DNA of 64,000 nt from Microbacterium rhizomatis. Its GTDB lineage: Bacteria; Actinomycetota; Actinomycetes; Actinomycetales; Microbacteriaceae. The translations under genes and the position numbers were made by a program. Numbering within the stretch: position 1 is the first letter of the stretch; every line of letters begins with the position of its first letter. The stretch lies in assembly GCF_008710745.1 (NCBI RefSeq), contig NZ_VYSA01000002.1:186001-250000 (forward strand), in the 5' to 3' direction. Positions 17,881 through 26,130 of this stretch are shown piece by piece. The notes under the pieces were generated by a model. The model had not been told where the DNA came from. It searched no databases and saw only the letters and a list, made by a program, of their open reading frames with translations.

Positions 17881-19182
17881 TCAGGCCGGCGGACCGGTTT
17901 CACGTGGCGCGCGGAACACCGGCACCCGCCGTTCGGGCTCCACGACGTAGCGCCGACCCGCCGGGGACGTCCACTCGACCGCGCCGTAGCTGCCGCCGAC
18001 GTCGCGAACCGTCCACCCGCCATGGTGTTTGACGATGTGATGGCCCTTGCAGAACGGATTGAGATTGCCGAGGCACGTTTGTCCGCCGTCCTCCCACGCG
18101 ACGCGATGATCGATCTCGCACCGCGAGGCGGGGATGCCGCACCCCGGCGCCATGCAGCGATCGGCGCGCCACTTCACGAGCCGTCGCAGCGCGGGTGGCG
18201 GCCGGTAACGATCGCGCCCGACGGAGAGGACCATCCCGGTCTCGGGATGGGTGAGCACCCGCATCCACCCGTCCGCTCCCCCGCACAGCTCGCGTGCTCG
18301 TTCGATAGAAATGGGCCCCACGCCCTCGACGACCGCGGGCTCGGATCCGGACGGGGCATCATCGAGGAGGGCGAGGGCGGGCACCGTGACAGCGACGGTC
18401 GCGCGGATGCCGCGCGCCTCGGCCGGGTGCATCGCGTTCTCACCCTCGATGAGCAGGTCAGCCACCACATCGGCGCGGATCTGATCGAGGGTTCGCGACT
18501 CGCCCCCGCGGGCGAGGATCGCTTTCGCCATGGTGGTCGCCCGCCCCCAGATCGCCTGTGCCTCGACAGCAGGAACCAACGCCATGATCCACGCCATGCC
18601 GTCGTGATCGGGTTGGAGCACCACTCGGCGCCGTTGCAGAGCCTGCTCGTGCCGCTCCGTCAGCGTCTGCGCACGCACCGTCTCGATCAGCGTGCGCAAC
18701 CGTCGACTGAAGCTCCCGACGGGCAGCGTCTCAGCAAGTTCGATCGCCGCCGGCACGACCTGCGCGCGGAATTCCGGCTCGACCACGTCGAGAGCCTCCA
18801 CCAGCGCACGCGCGTGCCGCTCCGTCATCCGGGCAGCGGCGAAGGAATTGAGCACCGCCGGATACCTGTCGACCAGCGCCTCGCCCATCGCCAGCATCCC
18901 GCCCGCCTCGCCCTCGGTGATGCGCAGTGCGGCGGCGATCTCCAACCGCACCGACCGCTCCACCACCTCGGTGAGCGTCCGACCGAGACGCGCCGCATCG
19001 GCGAGAGCTTCACGGCGCAGCAGGTCGGCGCCGATCAACCGCTGCGCGGCCTGCATGGTCGCCACATCCGCGAGCTCTATCAGGTGATCCAACGTGTCGG
19101 GCGCGAATGCCATGTATGCGCCGGCAACGTCGTGGTCACCCGAACCCTGCGAGTCGCAGGGCGCTGGCGCATCGACGAACAT
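17881..19182 (-). CDS. DUF222/HNH endonuclease domain protein (13E12 repeat family)
   Basis: A 433-residue protein. Residues about 20-300 form the helical DUF222 domain. Residues about 325-385 are an HNH nuclease domain (CMAPGCGIPASRCEIDHRVAW, then NLNPFCKGHHIVKH), with zinc-binding cysteines and the catalytic DH. Such genes are abundant and multicopy in Microbacterium and mycobacteria (REP13E12 family). They are often described as mobile or domesticated, but their function is not established. TAATCT sits exactly 6 nt before the ATG at 19182. It is not flanked by inverted repeats that I can see. Confidence 0.88.
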   Translation of the reverse strand: MFVDAPAPCDSQGSGDHDVAGAYMAFAPDTLDHLIELADVATMQAAQRLIGADLLRREALADAARLGRTLTEVVERSVRLEIAAALRITEGEAGGMLAMGEALVDRYPAVLNSFAAARMTERHARALVEALDVVEPEFRAQVVPAAIELAETLPVGSFSRRLRTLIETVRAQTLTERHEQALQRRRVVLQPDHDGMAWIMALVPAVEAQAIWGRATTMAKAILARGGESRTLDQIRADVVADLLIEGENAMHPAEARGIRATVAVTVPALALLDDAPSGSEPAVVEGVGPISIERARELCGGADGWMRVLTHPETGMVLSVGRDRYRPPPALRRLVKWRADRCMAPGCGIPASRCEIDHRVAWEDGGQTCLGNLNPFCKGHHIVKHHGGWTVRDVGGSYGAVEWTSPAGRRYVVEPERRVPVFRAPRETGPPA

Positions 19183-19255
19183 GTCTCGAGATTAGAACAT
19201 ATCTACGACATTCGATCGCGATCGCAGAAAGGTGTGGAAAACTCTGCTTCTCACC

Positions 19256-21256
19256 TCACCGCCTGCCGTTGCCGAAGAGGCCCCGGATCACGCCGTTGAG
19301 GATCGTCTGCGTCGACTTCGAGTTCAGCACCTGCTCGATCGGCGACTTCTGGGTGGTGCGCGATGTGCGGGTCGTTCCCGCGGTCTTCTTCAGCAGCCTG
19401 TCGTACTCGGCCTGCGCCTTCTTGTCGGCCGCGGCCTTCGCCTTGTCGGCCGCCGCCTGCTGCTTGGCGAACTCGGCGTCCGCCTTGGCCTGCGCGAGCG
19501 CCGCCTCCTCGGCGGCCGCGGCCTGCTCGGCGGCGTTCATGCGCGCGGTGAGGATCTCTCTGGCCGACTCGCGATCGATCGCCGTGCCGTACTTCGCCAT
19601 GAGGGGGGATGCGGCGACCGCCGCCTCGATCGCGGCGTCGGGCGTCGGCGACATGAGCCCCTGCGGCGCGCGGAGGCGCGTCCAGGCGACCGGAGTCGGC
19701 GCGCCCTTCTCACTCATCACCGTCACGATCGCCTCGCCTGTGCCGAGCTCCTGCAGGACGCGCTCGAGGTCGTATCCCGAGCGCGGGTAGGTGCCGACTG
19801 TCGCCCGCAGCGCCTTCGCATCGTCCGGCGTGAACGCACGGAGCGCGTGCTGCACGCGCGACCCGAGCTGGGCGAGAACGTCGGACGGGACATCCTTCGG
19901 AGTCTGCGTGACGAAGAACACCCCGACCCCTTTGGAGCGGATGAGTCGCACGGTCTGGGTGATCGCCGACAGGAAGGACTTCGACGCGTCCTTGAAAAGC
20001 AGGTGCGCCTCATCGAAGAAGAACACGAGCTTCGGCTTGTCGAGGTCGCCGACCTCGGGGAGCATCTCGAACAGCTCCGCGAGGAGGTACATGAGGAAGG
20101 TCGAGAACAGCGCCGGCTTGTCGGCGACGCCCGGCACCTCCAGGAGGCTGATGATGCCGCGGCCGTCGGGCGCGGTGCGCAGGAACTCGCTCACCGCGAA
20201 CTCGGGCTCGCCGAAGAACACGTCGGCGCCCCCGTCGGCGAAGGTGATGAGTTCGCGGAGGATGACGCCCGCCGTCGCGGGCGAGAGACCGCCGAGATTC
20301 TTCAGCTCGCTCTTGCCCTCTTCGCTCGTGAGGTAGGCGAGCACTGCGCGCAGATCCGACAGATCCACCAAGGCGAGGCCGTTGGCGTCGGCGTAGTGGA
20401 AGACGAGACCGAGACTCGACTCCTGCGTCTCGTTGAGCCCGAGCACCTTGCTCAGCAGCAGCGGCCCGAAGCCGCTGACGGTCGCCCGCACGGGCACGCC
20501 CTTCCCGATACCACCGAGGGCGAAGTACTCCGTGACCGACGCCTCCGGCGTCCAGTCCTGACCGATCGCCCGGGTGCGGGCGAGGAGTTTCTCGTTCGAC
20601 TCCCCCGGGGTCGCCACACCCGACAGGTCGCCCTTGATGTCGGCGGCGAACACAGGCACCCCCTTGGCGGCGAGTTGCTCGGCGAGACCCTGCAGCGTGC
20701 GGGTCTTGCCCGTCCCGGTCGCGCCGGCCACGAGCCCATGCCGGTTCATCATCCCCAGCGGGATGCGGATCTGCGCGTCCGCGACAGGATCGCCGTTCAT
20801 GAGCGCCCCGAGGTCGAGCGTGGTGTCTTCGAACGTGTAGCCCTTCACGATCGCGGCGATTTGCTCCGCGTCGAGCGGCCCCTCGGTTTCGGAGCCCGTC
20901 GGTGGAGCGACCGGAGCGACCGGCGCGACCGGCGGCCCCGGCACTCCCGCAGGCTCAGCCACGGCGGGAGGCTCAGCAACCGCCGCACGCTCAGGCACCA
21001 CAGCAGGCTCAGCCACGACAACGGGCGTGGCAACGGCAGGAGGCTCAGCAGCCCCGGCCCCGGCTCCGGCCTTCGCCTTCGCGGCTTCGGCCTGCGCCGC
21101 CGCAAGCGCGGCTCTGGCCTGCGCGGCCTTCAGCTGCGCCTCGGCGGCGTCGGCTTCGGCCTGGAGCCGGGCGAGTTCTGCCTCGGCCGCTGCGACAGCA
21201 GGATCGACGACAGCAGGATCGACGACAGCGGGATCGGACGGCTCTGGCGCGGTCAT
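19256..21256 (-). CDS. HerA-like ATPase (DUF853 family)
   Basis: A 666-residue AAA-type ATPase of the HerA/FtsK-like superfamily. Walker A GATGTGKT is at residues 178-185, and Walker B is in KLVFFFDEAHLLF near residue 395. FFVTQTPKDVPSDVLAQLGSRVQHALR gives the sensor and arginine-finger region. The first ~125 residues are Ala/Glu coiled coil then Pro/Val-rich linker, with 15-bp repeats (PAVVD) at the extreme start. The C-terminus is again Ala/Lys/Glu coiled coil. ATG 21256 is preferred over a GTG two codons earlier because TAGGCT is exactly 6 nt upstream. Bacterial DUF853 proteins have no settled role. Confidence 0.85.
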   Translation of the reverse strand: MTAPEPSDPAVVDPAVVDPAVAAAEAELARLQAEADAAEAQLKAAQARAALAAAQAEAAKAKAGAGAGAAEPPAVATPVVVAEPAVVPERAAVAEPPAVAEPAGVPGPPVAPVAPVAPPTGSETEGPLDAEQIAAIVKGYTFEDTTLDLGALMNGDPVADAQIRIPLGMMNRHGLVAGATGTGKTRTLQGLAEQLAAKGVPVFAADIKGDLSGVATPGESNEKLLARTRAIGQDWTPEASVTEYFALGGIGKGVPVRATVSGFGPLLLSKVLGLNETQESSLGLVFHYADANGLALVDLSDLRAVLAYLTSEEGKSELKNLGGLSPATAGVILRELITFADGGADVFFGEPEFAVSEFLRTAPDGRGIISLLEVPGVADKPALFSTFLMYLLAELFEMLPEVGDLDKPKLVFFFDEAHLLFKDASKSFLSAITQTVRLIRSKGVGVFFVTQTPKDVPSDVLAQLGSRVQHALRAFTPDDAKALRATVGTYPRSGYDLERVLQELGTGEAIVTVMSEKGAPTPVAWTRLRAPQGLMSPTPDAAIEAAVAASPLMAKYGTAIDRESAREILTARMNAAEQAAAAEEAALAQAKADAEFAKQQAAADKAKAAADKKAQAEYDRLLKKTAGTTRTSRTTQKSPIEQVLNSKSTQTILNGVIRGLFGNGRR

Positions 21257-21265
21257 GCCCACAGC

Positions 21266-21937
21266 CTAGAGCGGCGAGTGCGATGGCGGCACGGGGCGCC
21301 GCATCCGGAAATCGCGCTCCCGGGCGAGGAGCGTCCCGAAGGCCGCCGCCATCAAGAGGGCCGCGGCGGCCCCTGCCAGGGCGCCCCCGACCGTGTCGCT
21401 CAGCCAGTGCGCGCCGAGGTACGTCCGTGAGAAGGCCATCACCACCACCCAGGCGGCCCCGACGATCGCGACCCAGACCCTGGGGAAGATCACGAACAGT
21501 GCCACCACGATCGTGGTGGCGTTGGCGACATGCCCCGACGGGAAGGAACCGTAATCCGACACCACGACGATGTCTTCCGGTCGTGCGCGTCCGAACGAGT
21601 GCTTGAGCACCTGCACGAAGAGCGCGCTGCCCGCGATCGCGACGATGAAGTACACCGCCGACCAAGGCCTTCGGAGGATCAGGAGCAGGCAGACGACGAT
21701 GACCGGCATCCCGATGATCCCGAACCATCCTCCGCCCAGCCAGTTCATCGCGTATGACACCGCGAGCAGAGCGTCGTTGCGCGACGCGAACAGGAGCTGG
21801 TTCCACCAGGAGTCGATCGCGAAGGGCCTGTTGCCGCGGAGGACGAAGATCCACGCCCCGAGCGCGACCGCGGCCGCAAGGAGCACGCCGCCGACCCACA
21901 GCTCGGTGCGTCGGGTGAGGCGGGCTGGAGCATCCAT
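21266..21937 (-). CDS. PAP2-family membrane phosphatase
   Basis: A 223-residue protein with about six membrane helices. It carries the three PAP2 acid-phosphatase motifs: KHSFGRARP (KX6RP), YGSFPSGH (PSGH) and SRTYLGAHWLSD (SRX5HX3D). It probably dephosphorylates a lipid phosphate such as undecaprenyl diphosphate or phosphatidate at the outer membrane face. The ATG at 21937 begins just before the first helix. It ends 9 nt before the HerA-like gene on the same strand. Confidence 0.88.
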   Translation of the reverse strand: MDAPARLTRRTELWVGGVLLAAAVALGAWIFVLRGNRPFAIDSWWNQLLFASRNDALLAVSYAMNWLGGGWFGIIGMPVIVVCLLLILRRPWSAVYFIVAIAGSALFVQVLKHSFGRARPEDIVVVSDYGSFPSGHVANATTIVVALFVIFPRVWVAIVGAAWVVVMAFSRTYLGAHWLSDTVGGALAGAAAALLMAAAFGTLLARERDFRMRRPVPPSHSPL

Positions 21938-21992
21938 CTCGACATCATGCCAGCCCCTCACGCGGATTCGCGGGACGCGCCACAATGGGCTG

Positions 21993-22478
21993 ATGCCAGC
22001 CATCGTCGACATCGTGCGCCGGGTCGTCGCCCCGCTCACCCACACGCGACTCTTCCGTCGGTGGGCACCCGTGCTGCTCCCGCCGCTCGAGCGGTTCCTC
22101 GCGCGGGCGACGGGTGGCCGCGTGCAGGTCAGTGCGATCCTCGTGCCCTCGCTGGTCCTGCACACGCGCGGCGCGAAATCGGACGAGCCGCGCGACGCGG
22201 TCCTCATGTACACCCCCGACGGGCACGGGCGCGCGATCGTCGCCGGCTCGAATTTCGCCGACGGTCGGCACCCGGCCTGGTCGACGAATCTCATCGCACA
22301 TCCGGATGCGGCGATCACCGTCCGCGGAAGGCGGATGGCGGTTCACGCCTCGCGCGTGCCCGACGGCGAGCGCGACGCCGTCTGGGCGCGCATCGAGCGT
22401 CAGTGGCCGGGCTACCGGGAGTACGAACGCGCCTCAGGGCGGGTCGTGCGCCTGTTCGTGCTGCAGCCGGTGCGCTGA
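21993..22478 (+). CDS. Deazaflavin (F420)-type nitroreductase family oxidoreductase
   Basis: A 161-residue protein of the Ddn/DUF385 family, a split-beta-barrel fold that binds F420, FMN or similar in actinobacteria. The signature block is RAIVAGSNFADGRHPAWSTNLIAHPDAAITV, preceded by LVLHTRGAKSDEPR. CACAAT lies 6 nt before the ATG, one base away from the TANNNT pattern seen at other starts here. It is divergent from the PAP2 gene and convergent with the exporter at 22485. The actual cofactor is not determinable from sequence. Confidence 0.82.
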   Translation: MPAIVDIVRRVVAPLTHTRLFRRWAPVLLPPLERFLARATGGRVQVSAILVPSLVLHTRGAKSDEPRDAVLMYTPDGHGRAIVAGSNFADGRHPAWSTNLIAHPDAAITVRGRRMAVHASRVPDGERDAVWARIERQWPGYREYERASGRVVRLFVLQPVR

Positions 22479-22484
22479 GCGCCA

Positions 22485-23849
22485 CTACGGGGTGAGCAGG
22501 CCGATCGTGCGCGGGCGGACGATCGTCCAGAGGGCGAGAGCGCCGATGATGCCGCATCCGACCATGACCATCGCCATCGTGGTGGGGGTGATTCCCGCAT
22601 CCCGAGCGATCCATCCGACGATCGGCGAGATGAGGGCGGCGATGCCGAAGTTCGTGGCGCCGATGAGCGATGCCGCCGTGCCTGCTGCCTTGCCGTGCCG
22701 GTCGAGGGCGAGCACCTGCACGCACGGCATGGTGAAGCCGAACGCGGTCATGAAGACGAAGAGGGGCACCATGACTCCCCAGATGCCCGCTCCGAGCTGG
22801 TCAAGAACGATGATCGCCGTGGAGGCGATCAGCATCAAGCTCGTCGAATAGGCCATCACCCACTGGGGCCCGAAGCGTGCGGCGAGCCGGGACGCCACCT
22901 GCACACCGGCGACGACGCCGACGGAGTTCACGGCGAACAGGAGGCCGTATTGCTGCGCATCGAATCCGAAGGTCACCTGGAAGAGGAAGGACGAGCTGGA
23001 CAGATACGAGAACAGACCGCTGAACGACATCGCTCCCACGATCAGCACGCCGATGAACACCCGGTCGGAGAAGACGCTCTTGTAGCGCTGCATCACCGAG
23101 GTGCCGGGTCCGCCGCCGCGACGCGCCTTGGGGAGGGTCTCGGGCACGAGGAACAGCGAGAAGATCAGCATCAGCGCGCCGTAGATCGCGAGGACGACGA
23201 AGATCCCGCGCCACGGCATGACCGCGAGAAGGGCCGACCCGATCAGGGGCGCGATCACGGGCGCGACGCCCGAGACGAGCGCGAGACGCGACAGCATCAC
23301 CACCAGTCTTCGCCCGCCGAAGAGGTCGCGCACGATCGCCATCGCCACGACGCCTCCGGCCGCGGCCCCCATGCCCATGAAGACGCGTGCGCCGCCGAGG
23401 AGGACCAGCGAGGGCGCGAGAGCCGCTGCCGTGCTCGCCACGACGTGCAGAGTGGTGGCGGCCAGGAGCGGGATGCGGCGACCGACCTTGTCGCTGAGGG
23501 GCCCGACGATCAGCTGCCCCAGTGCGAAGCCGAGCATCGTGCCCGTGAGCGTCAGCTGGATCGCCGCGGCCGTCGTCTGGAAATCAGCCTCCAGCACCGG
23601 GAACGCCGGAAGGTACAGATCGACCGTGAACGGACCGAGCGCGGTGAGCGCTCCGAGCAGCACGATGTACACGACGCGCCGCGCGTGGGAGATCGCGTCG
23701 CCGGGGTGCAGCATGATCGGCGCCGTAGCCGGATTCGATCCGAGCGTGCGAATCGCGCCGGTGGCGGTATCTCGAGCCGAGCGGACGGGTGCGGTCGCCG
23801 GATCGACGTCTGCGGGACGAGCGGTGGGGATGGATGCGGTGTCGAGCAC
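22485..23849 (-). CDS. Bcr/CflA-type MFS drug efflux transporter
   Basis: A 454-residue, 12-helix major facilitator protein. FTVDLYLPAFPVLEADFQTT at the end of helix 1 and the loop 2-3 motif GPLSDKVGRRIPL are diagnostic for the Bcr/CflA proton-driven multidrug/chloramphenicol efflux group. The start is uncertain. The GTG at 23849 adds ~45 polar residues that are unusual for the family; an ATG at the 46th codon (MLHPGDAISHARR) would give a standard N-terminus. It is divergent from the DUF3105 gene. Confidence 0.85.
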   Translation of the reverse strand: MLDTASIPTARPADVDPATAPVRSARDTATGAIRTLGSNPATAPIMLHPGDAISHARRVVYIVLLGALTALGPFTVDLYLPAFPVLEADFQTTAAAIQLTLTGTMLGFALGQLIVGPLSDKVGRRIPLLAATTLHVVASTAAALAPSLVLLGGARVFMGMGAAAGGVVAMAIVRDLFGGRRLVVMLSRLALVSGVAPVIAPLIGSALLAVMPWRGIFVVLAIYGALMLIFSLFLVPETLPKARRGGGPGTSVMQRYKSVFSDRVFIGVLIVGAMSFSGLFSYLSSSSFLFQVTFGFDAQQYGLLFAVNSVGVVAGVQVASRLAARFGPQWVMAYSTSLMLIASTAIIVLDQLGAGIWGVMVPLFVFMTAFGFTMPCVQVLALDRHGKAAGTAASLIGATNFGIAALISPIVGWIARDAGITPTTMAMVMVGCGIIGALALWTIVRPRTIGLLTP

Positions 23850-24116
23850 GGGCGAGTCACTTCGGTTTCGGGGCAGGTACCGCGGGGCGCAGAAAGGCGG
23901 AGGGCGGCGGGCGGCAGAGAGGCGGATCGAGCAGCATCGAATCGATTCGAAGTTCCATCATATCGGATGCTGCGCCAGCCCGCGACGGCCAATTCAGGCC
24001 ATTGGCACTCCCCCTGCGACAGAGCGATACGCGCTCAGGCCGCTCCCGGACGCGCTCGTTTAGGCTGAATACGTCCCGAACCGACCGACTTCCGACCGAA
24101 CGACGAGGCCACGAGA

Positions 24117-24863
24117 ATGACCCCGAACCCACCCGCCGGAAAGCCACCCGCCGGAAAGCCCGAGGCGACGCCGCCCCAACGCGCGAGCGGAAACCCGGCC
24201 ACCCAGGCGAAGATCACCCTCACCGTCAAGGAGCAGCGCGAGCAGGCCCGGCAGAAGAAGCTCGCCGAGTACCAGAAGCAGCTCGCGAAGCGCCGCCGCG
24301 GGAAGATCGTGTGGTGGGTCGTCGGCTCGACAGCCGCGATCGCGGTGATCGCGGTGGTCGCGGCATCCTTCCTCCTGGCCCCACCGGCGGCGCCGAGCTA
24401 TTCGGCCGGAGGCACCGGGGCGACGATCGAGGGCGTGGAGACGTTCACGAACACCTCGGAGCATGTACAGGGAACCGTCGACTATCCCCAGTCGCCGCCT
24501 GCCGGCGGCCCGCACAACCCGTATTGGCTCAACTGCGGCATCTACGATCAGCCGCAGACCCCCGAGAACGCGGTGCACTCACTGGAGCACGGCGCGATCT
24601 GGGTCACCTACGATGCCTCGAAGGTCGCGGGCGACGACCTGTCCGCGCTGAAGCGCCAGCTGCCCTCGAGCTACGTGATCCTCTCACCGTACGAGGGGCT
24701 CGACTCGCCGATCGTCCTCAGCGGATGGAACCACCAGCTCAAGCTCGATTCGGCGACCGATGCCCGCATCCCGGCCTTCTTCGAGGAGTACTGGCGCAGC
24801 CAGACGGTTCCCGAGCCGAACGCCCTCTGCACGGGCGCGATCGACGGTCCGGGCAAGCAGTAG
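24117..24863 (+). CDS. DUF3105 membrane-anchored protein
   Basis: A 248-residue protein. Residues 1-65 are Pro/Lys-rich and cytoplasmic with a short coiled coil (KEQREQARQKKLAEYQKQL). One membrane helix covers about 65-88, and the external domain from 100 onward is DUF3105. Its hallmarks are HVQGTVDYPQSPPAGGPHNPYWLNCGIYD, ENAVHSLEHGAIWVTYD and the conserved histidines and cysteine they hold, which look able to bind a metal. Function is unestablished. TAGGCT at 24061-24066 suggests a 5' leader of ~45 nt. It is followed 5 nt later by a DUF305 gene, a common pairing. Confidence 0.85.
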   Translation: MTPNPPAGKPPAGKPEATPPQRASGNPATQAKITLTVKEQREQARQKKLAEYQKQLAKRRRGKIVWWVVGSTAAIAVIAVVAASFLLAPPAAPSYSAGGTGATIEGVETFTNTSEHVQGTVDYPQSPPAGGPHNPYWLNCGIYDQPQTPENAVHSLEHGAIWVTYDASKVAGDDLSALKRQLPSSYVILSPYEGLDSPIVLSGWNHQLKLDSATDARIPAFFEEYWRSQTVPEPNALCTGAIDGPGKQ

Positions 24864-24868
24864 CTCCG

Positions 24869-25564
24869 GTGAGTGAGAGCGGGCCCACCGAGGCGACAGC
24901 GACCGAGGGCACAACGCCGGAGCGGCGACCCCGGCGCTGGCCGCAGGTGCTGATCGCATGCCTCGCGATCGCGGCCGTGGCCTTCGCGATCGGGCGCTTC
25001 ACGGCGTTCGGCGCAGGAACCCCGGCGACGCCGGCGTCAGACTCGGCCGATGCCGGCTTCGCCCGCGACATGCAGGTGCACCACGCGCAGGCGGTCGATA
25101 TGGCGATGCAGATCTACCGCAAGACCGACGACGACGAGCTCCGCACGCTCTCGTACGACATCGCGACCGCCCAGTCCGCGCAGAAGGGCGAGATGTACGA
25201 CTGGCTCGTGAGCTGGGGGCTTCCCCAGAGCGGGGGCCCGCTGATGTCGTGGATGTCGGACGCCGATCACGCCGGCCACGGGTCTGCCGCATCCCCGACC
25301 AGCGACGCCGACCTGCGGGCCGCGATGGGGATGGCGACGGATGCCGAGCTCACCGCACTCGCGCAGGCCACCGGCACACCGGCCGACTGCCTGTTCCTGG
25401 ATCTGATGATCCGCCACCACGAGGGCGCCATCCCGATGGCCGACGCGGTACTCGCGCGCGGCTCCCAGCCGCGCGTGCTCGAAGTCGCCGCCGCGATGAA
25501 GGCCGGCCAGCTCGCCGAGATCGACGCGATGCATTCGATCCAGGCGCGCCTGGGCTGCCGCTGA
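24869..25564 (+). CDS. DUF305 membrane-anchored protein
   Basis: A 231-residue protein with an N-terminal membrane anchor (VLIACLAIAAVAFAIG, about residues 25-45) and an external four-helix DUF305 (ferritin-like) domain. The paired motifs RDMQVHHAQAVDMA and LMIRHHEGAIPMA carry the HH pairs, and the methionine-rich stretches PLMSWMSDADHAGHG suggest copper or another metal. The GTG at 24869, 5 nt after the DUF3105 stop, is chosen because the frame has no better start near the anchor. It probably works with the upstream DUF3105 protein at the cell surface. Confidence 0.85.
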   Translation: MSESGPTEATATEGTTPERRPRRWPQVLIACLAIAAVAFAIGRFTAFGAGTPATPASDSADAGFARDMQVHHAQAVDMAMQIYRKTDDDELRTLSYDIATAQSAQKGEMYDWLVSWGLPQSGGPLMSWMSDADHAGHGSAASPTSDADLRAAMGMATDAELTALAQATGTPADCLFLDLMIRHHEGAIPMADAVLARGSQPRVLEVAAAMKAGQLAEIDAMHSIQARLGCR

Positions 25565-25598
25565 CACCCGGCGATCGACGCGGCGATACAGTGGTCGC

Positions 25599-26084
25599 GT
25601 GATGACCGACACCGGCACTCCCCCCGGCATCGACGGTGCCCCGCACCCCGCAACGGCCACCGCTGAGGTGCGGCGGCGCCCCGTCATCGTGACGCTCGCG
25701 ATCGTCGTGGTGTACGTCAGCGGTCTCGGCAATGCTGCCCTGGGTCTGCTGATCCTGCTCAGCCGGTACGACGTGCAGGGCGACGCGGCGATCCTCACGG
25801 TGTCGCTCCTCGGCGCCGGCACGATCCTGCTCGGTCTGCTGACCGTCGCGATCGCCTCCGGCCTGTCGCGGGGAAGCAGGTTCGCCCGCATTCTCATCAC
25901 CGTCTACTTCGGCATCCAGATCGTCCTGCACGTGCTGACGATCGTCGACGCCGACACGTGGGACGTGACGGCGACGATCCAGATCGTTTTCGAGCTGCTC
26001 GTCATCGCCGTCGTGTGGCTGCCGCCGGGCGCGCGCTTCTTCCGCCCCGTGCCCGCGAGCGGCGCCGGCGCCGCGGCATCCTGA
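25599..26084 (+). CDS. Small four-helix membrane protein of unknown function
   Basis: A 161-residue protein. A polar N-terminus of ~28 residues is followed by four hydrophobic segments (VIVTLAIVVVYVSGLGNAALGLLILL; AILTVSLLGAGTILLGLLTVAIA; ILITVYFGIQIVLHVLTIV; IQIVFELLVIAVVWL) and a short basic tail. I do not recognise the family. TACAGT lies exactly 6 nt before the GTG at 25599, favouring it over the ATG at the next codon. It follows the DUF305 gene by 34 nt but seems to have its own promoter. Confidence 0.65.
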   Translation: MMTDTGTPPGIDGAPHPATATAEVRRRPVIVTLAIVVVYVSGLGNAALGLLILLSRYDVQGDAAILTVSLLGAGTILLGLLTVAIASGLSRGSRFARILITVYFGIQIVLHVLTIVDADTWDVTATIQIVFELLVIAVVWLPPGARFFRPVPASGAGAAAS

Positions 26085-26130
26085 CCCAGCGGGCCATCCG
26101 TGCGCCGGGGGCACCCTCAGGCACAGCGAA

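Noticed and set aside
19183..19240. Possible LexA/SOS box upstream of the DUF222/HNH gene
   Set aside because: gaat and gttc half sites are present but spaced far beyond the normal 16-bp palindrome; no match to the actinobacterial consensus.
19232..21430. 732-codon open frame opposite the HerA-like ATPase gene
   Set aside because: It is an antisense shadow: Arg-rich composition with no domain, while the other strand has Walker A and B motifs in the right order.
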